From: Fallopia convolvulus
Lineage: Eukaryota > Streptophyta > Magnoliopsida > Caryophyllales > Polygonaceae
Direction of reading: 5' to 3'
Assembly (NCBI GenBank): GCA_964016875.1
Contig: OZ024724.1
Span: 48,266,899 to 48,330,898, forward strand
Length of the DNA stretch: 64,000 bases
Shown in pieces: positions 1-11,472 of this stretch (within the stretch, counting starts at the first letter, position 1; the number at the start of each line of letters is the position of its first letter). The notes beneath the pieces are model-generated. The model was not told the origin of the DNA, made no database searches, and saw nothing but the letters and a program-made list of their open reading frames with translations. The position numbers were made by a program, and so were the translations under genes.

Positions 1-2770
1 TTTCATTTAAGCATTTTACACAAATATTAAGACAAACACTATTCTTACTAAAATACCCCTATTAAATCATCAATACATATAATTAATTCTCGTCTTTTTT
101 TTATTCCAACTTAATTAGTTGAGGGTAAAATTGGAAATTATTGGACAAAATAACTAGAAAGCCAAACAGAATTAGATAATTAATTGAGTCTAAGCGACCA
201 AATGAATTTAGACGGAGGAAGTAGAAGATATACTTATTTATTACCGAATAAGTGAAATATTTGCTCCTGGAAAAAGCACAAGTGATATATCATGTGACAT
301 TGAATATAGTAATTACATAATGGTAACACCATCCTCAACAGGTTCAAAAATTCACTATTTTAATTGTTCCGCATTTAATTTGATTAACTACTTACCTTCT
401 ATTATGATAAGGGGTTTTATTTTACCCTTATTTCTTTCCATATAGTTTAACTTAATTATATACATCTAGAATGTTATCTGAGAAGTTTATTACTCCATAT
501 ACTATAGAAGTAGTGTATAATTTTTCAAATAATAATAAAAAAATAAGGTAAAATGGATATATTGGAGGTGAGCTCATGCGCCTACTACAGTTTGTGGCCG
601 ACAATCGTGAGTCCGTAACTACCATTGTGTAAAATCGATGGTGCATGCTGAGCTAACACTACATTCTGCAGATCATAACTGCTTTAAATGGGTAAATTTC
701 AAGAATAAAGCTAGATTGTCCGATCTCCAAGCTTTTTGTATTTCGTGTTAGTAGTTTGACTGTCCACGCTTCACTTGTTTGTTGTGCTACCATGTTACGA
801 CTCAAGCATGAAGCCTCCTCCACAAAGACACAAATTCCTTCATTCCTCAGTTACAATCTCCATGCAAAACGACAACTCTCTCCTGCCTCTATTCCCTCTA
901 CTCTTCCCCATTTATTCTCCAAAAATAAAACACAATGATATTATCCTGTAACATTTTACCTATAAAAAATGAAAAAAGTAACTAATTCTTACTATATATA
1001 TATATATATTTGCATATGGAAATAAGGAGTGATGGTATTCTCTAACTACATGTATAATCACATGACCATTACTACAAATTGCTATAATTGTTGATTCCTT
1101 AAAGGTTCTAGCATAAAATGCAAGTAGATATAAGTCATTAGTTTGATATGATTAGTCTTTTTAAGTCTAATAAGAAAGGTTAATTATAACGACATAGAAT
1201 AGGGATTATACTATAGTAAGGGTATGTTCGGTATTATGATATGAATTGAAGTTGAAGTTGATATGAGTTGAAGCTAAAATTGAAACTTATTTTGGTAGAT
1301 TATTTTATTTCTTATATTCGGTCCAAAAAGTTTATTAAAATTAATTTTCTAAATAGTAATGGTAGAAATTAAAGAAAGATATTAAAATATATTAAATAAA
1401 AAATTTATAATTTTTGGATAATAAATGGAAATTTTTTACATGTATAAGATTTTATAAACTCGTATAAGATGTTGGTCCCTGAGCACTTAGTGCATAGTGG
1501 ATATTGACCGCCTTAGAGCATATTGAGAAGATAATTCCTTGAAATGAGAATGTCCTTTTATTCCATAACTATTAGATTTAACTTGTATAGAAATTTTTAT
1601 AGATTTTTCAAAGGTTTTTTTTTTCTAATTAGGGTATATTTCCATGAGGAGAATTATACTAACATAGAATATGAAAAACTTTGTTTATAATCCAATCATA
1701 TTTATGGCTCATTTGGTATTCGTTGATGAAAGGAAATGTTTAAGAGCATGATTGTAGTCCATTTTTAGTTTATGGTTCATTGATAAAAACGGTAAACATT
1801 ACTCCCTTTTTCCCATTTTTTATGTAAAATTTGAGATAATTCTCCCCATCTCTCTAATATGAGATAACCATATCACCTCTTCTTCTCTAACCATTACCCC
1901 CCCTCCTCTCATTTTTCTTTCAAAAAATAGAGAATCACTACCATTTTACATATAAATATGTTTCATTTCCCTTTACTTTCCTATTGTTATACCAAATGAG
2001 GGCTTAGGGGTAACTAAAAAAGGATAGTTGTCAAATATCCCACATAAGGCAATCTATCTAACACTGAGACAAGTTAAACCAAACTCGTGACATTAACTCC
2101 TCCCATATTCAACATGTTTATTATCAAGCCTCATTGAAGAAGTTATTGTATCAGGTATTCGTATTTGTTAAATTTGATTAAATTAATCTAGATAGAATGA
2201 ATTTATCTTAATTTCACTTATCTAATAATACCTTAATTTTATTTATTTTTTCTTTTTTCTTTTTATTTTCTAGGGTTAGAGCGAACCACACAGCTTGCCC
2301 CTAGTTTCTTCCCTTGTATTGCATATTTTTTTAGTACAAATTTAAATATATAAACTAAAACAATGTAATACAAATACGTAGAACATACCCTGACACTCAA
2401 GAGAGTTTAAACACTAAACTAACTAGATCAAGAAACCTTCTTTTAAAAACTAAAACATTAAAAGGATAGTCATAAACGCTTCAAAAAATGAAATAAAATT
2501 CCTAAATAAATAAAATTAGTAAAAATCTTTTGAAAAAACGTTCTTATCTTATGCCCGAGGATAGAAAATTACTAATTCAAAAACTATCATTTCAAAAAAT
2601 AATTATTAAATTTGATATATGTAAGGATATTTTTAAGAAACTATATGCATCTTATCCAAAAAAACTATCACATCCAAAAATAAAACTAATATATTAATTA
2701 TTTTTTTAATATATAAATATAACTAATTCAAAATAATCCAATCAATTTTAACCTATAAAATTAATTTAAA
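1..2770. repeat. Segmental duplicate of the MCU locus flanks, lacking both exons
   Basis: Long stretches match the region 17283-21810. Bases 1-300 match the MITE and promoter flank at 17283-17580. Bases 331-1010 match the MCU intron at 18208-18895, including the exon-1/intron junction CATCCTCAACAGGTTCAAA. Bases 1010-2160 match the 3' flank at 19566-20700. Exon 1 is missing: the text jumps from the flank at about 309 straight to the last bases of exon 1. Exon 2 is also missing: the text jumps near 1017 from the intron to sequence that lies beyond the stop codon in the intact locus. I read it as a dead copy of the locus, reduced to non-coding parts. Small open frames here (for example 756-938) recur in the other two intron copies and look non-coding. 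Confidence 0.85.
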
Positions 2771-2889
2771 AATAGGGGTGAAGAGCAAATGCGTCGTTCC
2801 AATTTAGTAGGGGTGAATCAAGAAATAAATGAGGTTTATTAAAACTTGGTAAATGTGACACATTGATTGAGGATGCATATAAAATAGTA

Positions 2890-3159
2890 CTCCCTCCGAT
2901 CCAACATAAGTGTCTTTGTAACACTTTATTATTTATCCATTTTAAGTGTCGTTTTAAGTTTTCTATGCAATTGATTAGGAGAGAGTTATGCTAATCCTTA
3001 TTGGAATGTGTTTTTGTTGACTAAAAGTATTCATTCATTGGTCCAAAAAGGTGGTGAGTGATAAGATTGAGATAAAGTTTAAGATTTTGAGGGTAATTAA
3101 TATTTTTATTAAAACTAGTGTCAAAATCTAAAACGACACTTATTTTGAATCGGAGGGAG
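2890..3159. mobile_element. Stowaway-like MITE (270 bp)
   Basis: Terminal inverted repeats begin CTCCCTCCGATCCAACATAA and end in the inverse form (ATTTTGAATCGGAGGGAG). The element is bounded by TA on both sides (2888-2889 and 3160-3161). The TA target site and CTCCCTCCG terminus are typical of plant Tc1/mariner-derived MITEs. It has no coding capacity. Confidence 0.8.
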
Positions 3160-3211
3160 TAAAATACAATGAAAGTGTTAGAAGTAGGAGCGATGTATAT
3201 AAAAATGTAGA

Positions 3212-3266
3212 GCACTTGGCACTTACCACTTGCCACTTGGCACTTAGCACTTGACACTTGGCAATT
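3212..3266. repeat. Short CACTTGG-type minisatellite
   Basis: The words GCACTTGGCACTTAC, CACTTGCCACTTGG and CACTTAGCACTTGAC repeat head to tail for about 55 bases, with a unit of about 7 bases. It is likely slippage-generated and has no coding meaning. Confidence 0.7.
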
Positions 3267-5423
3267 GCATGCCAATAAATAGTTTTGCCATGCAATATGC
3301 TATTAACCCAAATTTTCAAGTTTTTGCATGCAACACAAGTGTATCATCCTTCTACTTTGTGACCAATGTGGCAATGTCCAAGTATTGATTTATTTTTAAA
3401 TGATTTTGTTTATGGTTGAGTTGTATATGTGATGGTGATTTGTCACGTTTTGTAACTGAAAAACTGGGTTGTTGAAGTTTACATTGACTTTTGTATGTAT
3501 AAGATATTTTTTTAATGTTCAAGTTATTATATACTATAATAAACAATGATATACTCAATTACGGACAAAATATTAATATTTTAAATTTATATTTATATTC
3601 AAGTTTGAGTATCTATTTGGATATGCTCAAGAAATTGTTACACTTTTGGTATATTATTTGCTTGAAGTAATAAAAAACATTAATATGTAACCCACATTTT
3701 CTTGCCATGTACACTTTTCATCTTTTAGCTTTTCAAGGATTATAAGAATATCTAAAACAACTTTCACATATTATTAAAAATGAAAATTTTGGAGAATTTA
3801 ACTAATTTATTTAACCTAATAGTTTTTCTATTAAATTTTATATAATGGAATGCAAAGAAAAAATGGAGATAGTTTCACTAGAGTTGGCAATAAATTCTTT
3901 GAGTATATTTTGAACAATCTTGATTCTTAAATGAAAAATCAATGACTTAGATTAGATTTTTATCTATACATATCAACTTATTATTATTTTAATTAATTTA
4001 CCTAAATTTTTTACCAAATTTTTTTTTATAGAATTTTAAAACTTTATCCATAAAATTTCTAATAAACTTCATGGAAACAAGATCGGAATTAATTAGTTCA
4101 ACTTGTTCAAGTTTCAAGCTAGATATTTATCCCTAATAATTATAAAATTTATTTTCATCCTATTTTTAAGGTGGTGGCAACCATCTCTTGTGGCAATAAC
4201 TTTTTTTTTTGTGGGCAAGCCAAACACAAAATTTTAGCTTTGCATTTTCATCAGCTAGTTGGACTTTAGGTTATTGTGTGTGACAAACAAATTAATTGAA
4301 CTCCCCATCAGTTTACATATGGTTGGCATAAATAAAAAAGAAAAAACTTAGGCTAGGCAATATACCGCGCACATGTAATCAAATACTATAAATATCACAT
4401 TCGTCATAAAAATGTAACTTATTACCAAAAGTCTACATCGAATTAACCACTACCTAAATAGGACCTTCAATATCAATCGCCATAGTTAACAGAGAATTTT
4501 ATAGTTGTCACCCCTTTAATTTCTTCCTTCGTCTGATCAACCTTCAACCCTAATCAAAGACGGATGCAAAGGACATGTTCCCTTCCTTCTACCAAATCTG
4601 ATCAACCTTCATTTGTTCAAGCTAGAATTGGGGCTTGATACAAGGCCTTGTCCAGAATGACATATGTTGCAAGTTAGCCTCTATTGTTGATTTGTTGTTG
4701 ACCCACTTGAAACTACCACTAATAATCTATTTTGGTGTTTCACTGTTGGAAAACGCGTCTGTAGCCAGAAAATATTTAGTCACGAATTTTGGCGAGGGTA
4801 ATTTGGGTGGCAACAGCCATAAATTTAGCCACAAATATTTCAGTTTGTGGTAATATGGCCATGAAATATAGCGTTGTGGCTAGTTTTGGGGCCAAATAGC
4901 CCCGAAAATTGAGCGCGGCTAGATTTGATTGTAGATTTCTGGCCATATTATCATGAAAACAAGCTCGTGGCTAACGTTAAGGCCCAATGGACGCGAATTT
5001 TTTGCGCAGCTAGATTCATTTCTAGAGTAGTAGCTAATTAGCCACGAAAAAAGATTCCTGTGTATATTCAGGACAAAGTCTGGAGCTAAGTACCCACATA
5101 CTAGTCGTGGCTAGGTTTGTGGATATTTGTGTGGGTAATTTGAATCATTGTCTCATTAATGGTCCTTCATTTCTCTAGAATTTTTAGAAATAACCACGAA
5201 ACTAGCCACGAGTTTTTATTTTCATGTCTAACATAGTTTGTTTGGAAACATCTGCGATAACAATCACGAGATTAGCCACGAGTTCTTTATTTCGTGAGAA
5301 ATCTGCAGAAATAACCACGAGACTAGTCACGAGTTCATCGTTTTGTGTCTAACTATGTTTCTTTGGAGAAATTTGCAGAAACATTCACGAGATTAGCCAC
5401 GAGTTTTTCATTTCGTGAGAAAT

Positions 5424-5784
5424 CTGCAGAAATAACCACGAGACTAGTCACGAGTTCTTCATTTCGTGGTTAATCTTCAGAAATAACCACAAGATTTCAA
5501 CGAAGGAAGAGGAGAAGAGTTTGGATTGGGCTGCTCCTCCATATGGGCCGAGTACGATGATCCAAAAACGTGCCCATTTCTTTTGACTCCCAAGCCCATT
5601 AGATTTGCAGAAACAGTCACGAGACTAGTCACGAGTTCTTCATTTCGTGGTTAATCTTCAGAAATAACCACAAGATTTCAACGAAGGAAGAGGAGAAGAG
5701 TTTGGATTGGGCTGCTCCTCCATATGGGCCGAGTACGGTGATCTAAAAACGGGCCCATTTCTTTTTACTCCCAAGCCCATCAGA
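5424..5784. repeat. Tandem duplication of about 180 bp in the left subterminal region
   Basis: The block running from the GCAGAAA...CACGAGACTAGTCACGAG words to CTCCCAAGCCCAT occurs twice in direct orientation (about 5424-5601 and 5603-5784) with few differences. Each copy contains the subterminal CACGA motif and a GCCCATTTCTTTT stretch. Confidence 0.75.
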
Positions 5785-6827
5785 TTTTCATTACCTCAAA
5801 AGCCCATTCCTAATTAATGTTTATTATTTGTAAAATTATTTCCACTATAAATTACAATTATTTTAAAACTTAAATAAATATTACCCATAGGCCTTTATAG
5901 AAAAATATTTATTAAAATAAAATATCAATCATGCTCACCTAGGAAATTAATAATTTTTAATAAATTATAAATGACTTCCTAGGAAATTAATAATTTTTAA
6001 TTCTTATGAGAAATCGTTATATTCATTTAGAAACGTTCATTCTTATAAGAAATCGTTATATTCATTTTGAATCGCTCATTCTTATGAGAAATCGTTATAT
6101 TCATTTAGATTCGTTCATTTCATGAGAAATCGTTATATTCATTTAGATTCGTTCATTCTTATGAGAAATCGTTATATTCATTTAGAATCGTTCATTCTTA
6201 TGATAAATCGTTATATTCATTTAGATTCGTTCATTTTATGAGAAATCATTATGTTCATTTAGATTCATTCATTCTTATTAGAAATTTTTATATTCATTTA
6301 GAATCATTCATTCTTATGAGAAATCGTTATATTCATTTAGATTCGCTCATTTTATGAGAAATCGTTATATTCATTTAGATCCGTTCATTCTTATGAGAAA
6401 TCGATATATTCATTTAGAATCGTTCATTCTTATGAGAAATCGTTATATTCATTTAGATTCGTTCATTCTTTTGAGAAATCGTTATATTCATTTAGATCTG
6501 TTCATTCTTATGAGAAATCGTTATGTTCATTCTTATGGGAAATTGTTATATTCATTTAGAATCGTTCATTCTTATAAGATATTGTTATATTCCTTTAGAA
6601 TCGTTTATTCTTATAACAAATCATTATATTCATTTAAAACCATTCATTCTTCTAAGAAATCGCTATAGTCTTTTAGAGTTGTTCATTCTTATAACAAATC
6701 GTTATATTCCTTTAGAATCATTCAATCCTGTAAGAAAATGTTATATTTCTTTAGAACCGATCATTCTTATAAGAAAGCGTTACTTTTATTTAGAATCGAT
6801 CATTCTTATAAGAAAGCGTCATATGTC

Positions 6828-6889
6828 TTAGGGTTTAGGGTTTAGGGTCTAGGGTCTAGGGTTAGGGTTTAGGGTTTAGGGTTTAGGGT
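6828..6889 (+). repeat. Interstitial telomere-type repeat, block 1
   Basis: About nine head-to-tail heptamers of the plant telomere type TTTAGGG, including TCTAGGG and TTAGGG variants. They sit inside the 39-bp array, and the normal unit text (TCGATCATTCTTATAAG) resumes immediately after. Confidence 0.93.
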
Positions 6890-6999
6890 CGATCATTCTT
6901 ATAAGAAATCATTACATTCCTTTATAATCATTCATTCTTATAAGAAATCGTTATATTTCATTAGAATCGTTCATTCTTATAAGAAAGTGTTATATTCCC

Positions 7000-7035
7000 T
7001 TAGGGTTTAGGGTTTAGGGTTTAGGGTTTAGGGTT
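7000..7035 (+). repeat. Interstitial telomere-type repeat, block 2
   Basis: Five nearly perfect TTTAGGG heptamers in the same orientation as block 1. They start where a satellite unit would read TTCCTTTAG and return to TGATCATTC satellite text. Confidence 0.93.
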
Positions 7036-8261
7036 GATCATTCATGTAAGAAAGCATTATATTCCTTTAGAATCGATCATTTAGAACTGTTCATTCTTAT
7101 AAGAAATCGTTATATTCCTTTAGAACTGTTCATTCTTGTAAGAAAACGTTATATTCCTTTGGAATGGTTCATTCTTTTAAGAAAACGACATATTCCTTTA
7201 GAACTGTTCATTCTTATAAGAAATCGTTATATTCCTTTAAAATTTTTCATTCTTATAAGAAAATGTTATATTCCTTTCGAGTCGTTCATTCTTATAAGAA
7301 ATCTTCATATTCCTTTACAATCGTTCATTCTTATAAGAAAATGTTATATTTCTTTAGATCCATTCATTCTTATAAGAAATCATTATATTCCTTTAAAATC
7401 GTTCATTCTTATAAGAAAAAGTTATATTCCTTTCGAGTCGTTCATTTTTATAAGAAATCATTATATTTCTTTAGAACCGTTCATTCTTATAAGAAATCGT
7501 TATATTCATTTAGAACCGTTCATTTTTGTAAGAAAATGTTATAATCCTTTAGAGTGGTTCATTCTTATAAGAAATAGTTATATTTCTTTAGATACGTTCA
7601 TTTTTATAAGAAATCGTATATTTCTTTAGAACAGTCTATTCTTATAAGAAATCAATATATTTCTTTAGACTCGTTCATTCTTATAAGAAACGTTATATTC
7701 CTTTAGAACCGTTCATTCTTATAAGAAATCGTTATATTCAATTTAGAACCTTTGGAATAGTTCATTCTTATAAGAAATCGTTATATCCCTTTGGAATCGT
7801 TCATTCTTATAGGAAATCGTTATATTTCTCTAAAATCGTTCATTCTTATAAGAAATCGTTATTCATTTAAAATCGCTCATTCTTATAAGAAATTGATCGT
7901 TATATTCCTTTAGAATCATTTAATAGATAATAAAGATTAATATGATCGATATCGTGATCTGTTTGGACTAACGAACTATAATTTCGAAAAATATGATCGG
8001 TAACTCATCTTTTCCTAGTTTTATCATTTGACAATATTGGCCTAAATTATATAATTTATATTTAAGGGTTTATAAATTAGTTTATAAATATGTTTTTTTT
8101 AAATAAAAAATTATTTGCTAATTTTATCATCTAGAATTTTAAATTATATTATGAATTACACAAAAAAATTATGTGAATATGATTTTATAACTTTTTATAA
8201 TCCTACTTATTTATAAATTATTCAACTTTTAAAAAAATTGTTAAAAATGTGTGCAAAAATT

Positions 8262-9480
8262 AATGGCGGGTTTAATAGAAGAAAATATTAGTTTGAGAGG
8301 GAAAATGAAATTTGGGCTAAATTAATGGCGGGCTTGGAGGGAAAACGAAAATTTGGGCCAATTTATTGGCGGGCTTGGCGGGCTAAAACCCTATTTCCTA
8401 ACGTGTGGCTCAAATGTCATGTTCATTCAACTGATAATCTCTAAAGGAACCCGAGAGAGAGAGAATCAGGTTGGAACGATACTCCGCCTCCTCGATGTCT
8501 TCTCCGCCGACATGTCTTCTCCGCCTACAACCCGAGAGAGAATCAGGACGCAACGACGGACTCTTCTTCACCGCCGACATGTCTTCTCCGCCTCCTCAAA
8601 GTCTACAAATTCATCTCCAAATTGAAGGGAACCCGAGATAGAGAATCAAGATGGAACGATATATTCTAGGGAAAGAATTCGGAGTCTTCACCGCCAGCTT
8701 GTCTTCTCCTCCTCTTCAAAGTCTACAAATTCGTCTCCAAATTGATCGGTTTGAGCTTGTCCTTCTCAATTGAATTTTGTAGCCTAATTTATGTCAACCG
8801 TGGTTCTTATTTCTCAATTGAGAAAGATCCAATTTTTCACTTGCTTTGTGCCGCTGTCGCCTGGCTGAGATCTCCCAGCCGCCTATGTACATCTGTTTCC
8901 CTAAGATTTTATGGTTATCAAGAAATGCAGAAGGAGAAAAGAGCTCTTTGCCTAGATTGAATGCTATGGCTCAGGTTGGGTTAGCGATGCTCGATGTTTT
9001 GCAGTTCAAGCTGGACGTGTTGGCGCCCCAATTGCAAACCTATGACGAGTTTGAGTCTGCTCAATCGTTGCTTGAGAGTTGGAAACAACAATCTCACGAG
9101 TAAGTGCCTCGCTTGTCTCTCATCCAAAATTTATATTTCACTGGAAAATTCCTGACCAATGAATCTTACTCTTTCAATAAACCTTTGAGTTTGTGAAGGA
9201 TTGAGCTTCCAATTTTCATGTTTAAGAGCAAAAACATCATTCTAGAGGCTAATCAAACCAAACCCTTGTTTTGACACCTCAGCTTCTGTTGCTACCTTTG
9301 CAGCAAACAAAGTGCTTCGTTTGCCTGAATTTGCCTTTGAGTCCAGACTCAAAGCTTGAGTTGGTGGTGGAGTGCACTTAGACGAGTTCTTACGAGATGA
9401 ACACGAGCAAGAATGCTGAGCTGGACGGCCAACTGGAGGCCTTGACAACAGATTTCTGGTAACCATTTGCAAAATAGCTA
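8262..9480. other. Gene-like segment inside the CACTA element (captured host sequence?)
   Basis: This stretch is less AT-rich than its surroundings. At 8449-8745 a block of about 100 bases (CCCGAGAGAGAATCAG, then CACCGCCGACATGTCTTCTC, then CAAAGTCTACAAATTC) is present in three diverged direct copies. From 8846 to 9103 a plus-strand frame stays open for 85 residues and includes MAQVGLAMLDVLQFKLDV. It ends at a plausible donor, CACGA followed by GTAAGTG. On the minus strand 9472-9242 another open frame reads RPPVGRPAQHSCSCSSRKN. I recognise neither protein. Pieces of host genes carried by the transposon are the simplest reading; remains of its own genes are the alternative. Confidence 0.45.
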
Positions 9481-10740
9481 CTTTGATGTGTTTTGTTCAG
9501 AATTAACTCTGATTTTTATCGCTCAAAATCTGGCGTATGATGATTTGAAAAGTCCACAAAATGTTGTGTATTAGTGTATATATGAGGAGGATAGGATACC
9601 CTGATGACAAATCTCAAAGTGATTCTCACAATTTTTCAGTTGAGAGTAAGATTGACTGTTTATTTAATTTTCCTCTTTAGAATTTGTTTCTTAAAAAATG
9701 TTGTTAGATGGTTTGCAAACTCCTTACGATTTGTCTATTTACTGAACATAATGTTCAAATTCTTCCTTTTCTTTTCTTTTGTGTGATATGAATTTTCCTG
9801 TTTTGTTGTGATCTTGTTTATTAAAGCATACTAAGGCTGCTAGGTAGTGTTCAAACTCCTCTCTTTTTGTAGCTTGCTTTTATCCATTTTTTTCATATAT
9901 TTGCTAAATGTAATGTATGTTTAGGAGAGATGTTATTGGACTTGGACTTAATCAAATATATGCAAATTGTTGTAGAGGGAATTGCTTCTGGGTGGTGGAA
10001 GTGAGTCCACAGTTCATTCATTTAGATTGGAGTTGACTCAATTGAGTCTTAATAGGCTAATAGCATAATTGAGACTTCAATAAATTGTTCTGTTGTTCAG
10101 TTAAATTGAATTTTAATATCATAATTGAAACTTAGGTGCGATCTCTTTCATTTATCAGTTGTTCAATTAAATTGAACTCTAAAAGTGATATTGAATGTCT
10201 AATATATTTTGGTTCATTGTTGATAGCATAATTCCTGATTGTGCTAGCTTTGATTCATTGGGTTGATCTCCATTTTGATGCTTCTGGTTAAGTGTAGTTT
10301 TCTAATTACATTTAGTTTTCGTAAAGCATAATATTCTAATACTTGTTTTCATAAATCATAATATTCTTCTTTTAAAAGGTTCAAAATATCTATTGATTTG
10401 AAAGGAAATGCAACTATTGCTATTGCTTAGATGCCCTTGGTTCTTCTACTAAGCTTTTAATTTGTATAAAACTTATAGAGAATGAAGATTACATGGATTA
10501 GAAGAGAAGGCAAAAGCAAGTGTTGTAACATATTGGTTGGCTAGCATTAGCATGCAACAAGTATAGACTTTGCTCCTCTTATTAGGATTTTTTTGGTTTG
10601 TTGTAGGTTTTGATTAGCATGTGGATAGAATGTAGTTTGTAATGGGATATTTCAACAAGTATTATAGACCATTTAATTGCACTACTATGATTATACAAAT
10701 ATGCAATATTATGGTATAATATTTTTTTTTAAATGCGTAA
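9481..10740. other. AT-rich CACTA interior with no recognisable gene
   Basis: There are no open frames of note and no repeat structure beyond short AT-rich words. The TTGAATTG/TTAAATTGAA words recur around 10040-10190. Confidence 0.5.
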
Positions 10741-11472
10741 TTATTTAACCACAAAATTTGCCACCAAATAGATTCAATGCAAAAGTCGTGGCTAAATGGC
10801 CACATATTTTCCCACCAAATAGATTCAATGCTAATGTTAAGGCTAAATGGCCACGGTTTTTCCCCCTAAATAGATTCATGGTAAATTTCAAGGCTAATGC
10901 CCACGAAATGGGTGCGATTATGGGTTCAAATTCGACTCGACTTTAGATACAAAATACATTCGTAGCTAAATTTGATGGTGATGCACTCAAAACCAACCAC
11001 AAAATTCAATTCTGGCTAATATGGTTTAACGTGACTTTCGTGGCCAATAGCCATACATTTAGCAATGAACTAATTCGCGGCTATTATTTGCAGCTAAATA
11101 GCCACAGAACTAGAATTCTGTGGTTCTTTTTCAGAGTGATATTTAGCCTCGCGCGTTTTAGCCCCAGGGCACCTTTCGTAGGGCAATCCGTTGGGGATGT
11201 CGTGGCTAACGTGATTTCGTGGTTATTTTTGTGGCGGAAGTCGTGTCTATTTTCCTGGCTACAGACGCGTTTTCCAGCAGTGTTTGACAAGTTCAATCTA
11301 GTTTTCCACAAGTTCTACCATTAATCTTATCCGAAATGCCCAAAATGATGTTTCCATATCGGTATGGAATCATATCTGGAGCGTCAAGGCGGAAAAAAGA
11401 ATAAGATAATTTTTGTTCATGGTTGCACATAACAAGATCATGTGGCATAGAGGAAACATACATGCTTCCGTA

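Larger units (their letters stand above)
2771..4740. other. AT-rich intergenic DNA with one MITE and a short minisatellite
   Basis: No gene is supported here. The stretch holds a 270-bp MITE at 2890-3159 and a short tandem repeat at 3212-3266, described separately. The rest is AT-rich sequence with stop codons in all frames. Confidence 0.6.
6003..7920. repeat. 39-bp satellite array, about 49 units
   Basis: A unit with the core GAAATCGTTATATTC followed by TTTAGA and CGTTCATTCTTAT repeats with a period of 39 bases for about 1.9 kb. Because 39 is a multiple of three, it creates long spurious open frames (for example 6354-6668 and 7159-7629) reading a 13-residue period such as RNRYIHLDPFIL. Left units mostly read TATGAGAAA and ATTCATTT. 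Right units mostly read TATAAGAAA and ATTCCTTT, so two sub-variants are spatially separated. Two TTTAGGG blocks interrupt the array. Confidence 0.92.
4741..11282. mobile_element. Non-autonomous CACTA-type transposon, 6.5 kb
   Basis: The left end starts CACTGTTGGAAAACGCGTCT and continues GTAGCCA. The right end (11256-11282) is its inverse complement over 27 bases with a single mismatch. The direct triplet TTT flanks both ends (4738-4740, 11283-11285), as expected for the CACTA superfamily's 3-bp target duplication. Subterminal regions at both ends (about 4780-5500 and 10740-11260) are full of variants of the word TAGCCACGA in both orientations, the usual transposase-binding landscape of this superfamily. 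No long reading frame resembling a CACTA transposase is present, so it should depend on a relative elsewhere. The interior carries a 39-bp satellite array, telomere-like repeats and gene-like fragments. Confidence 0.88.

Noticed and set aside
756..938. Small frame MTVHASLVCCATMLRLKHE, recurring at 16943-17170 and 18632-18850
   Set aside because: The three copies lie in the duplicated MCU intron, drift in frame and sequence, and follow no promoter. Recurrence is due to duplication, not coding selection.
6354..7629. Long open frames with the period RNRYIHLDPFIL
   Set aside because: They are produced by the 39-bp satellite, whose period is a multiple of three. They lack any domain and overlap in two frames.
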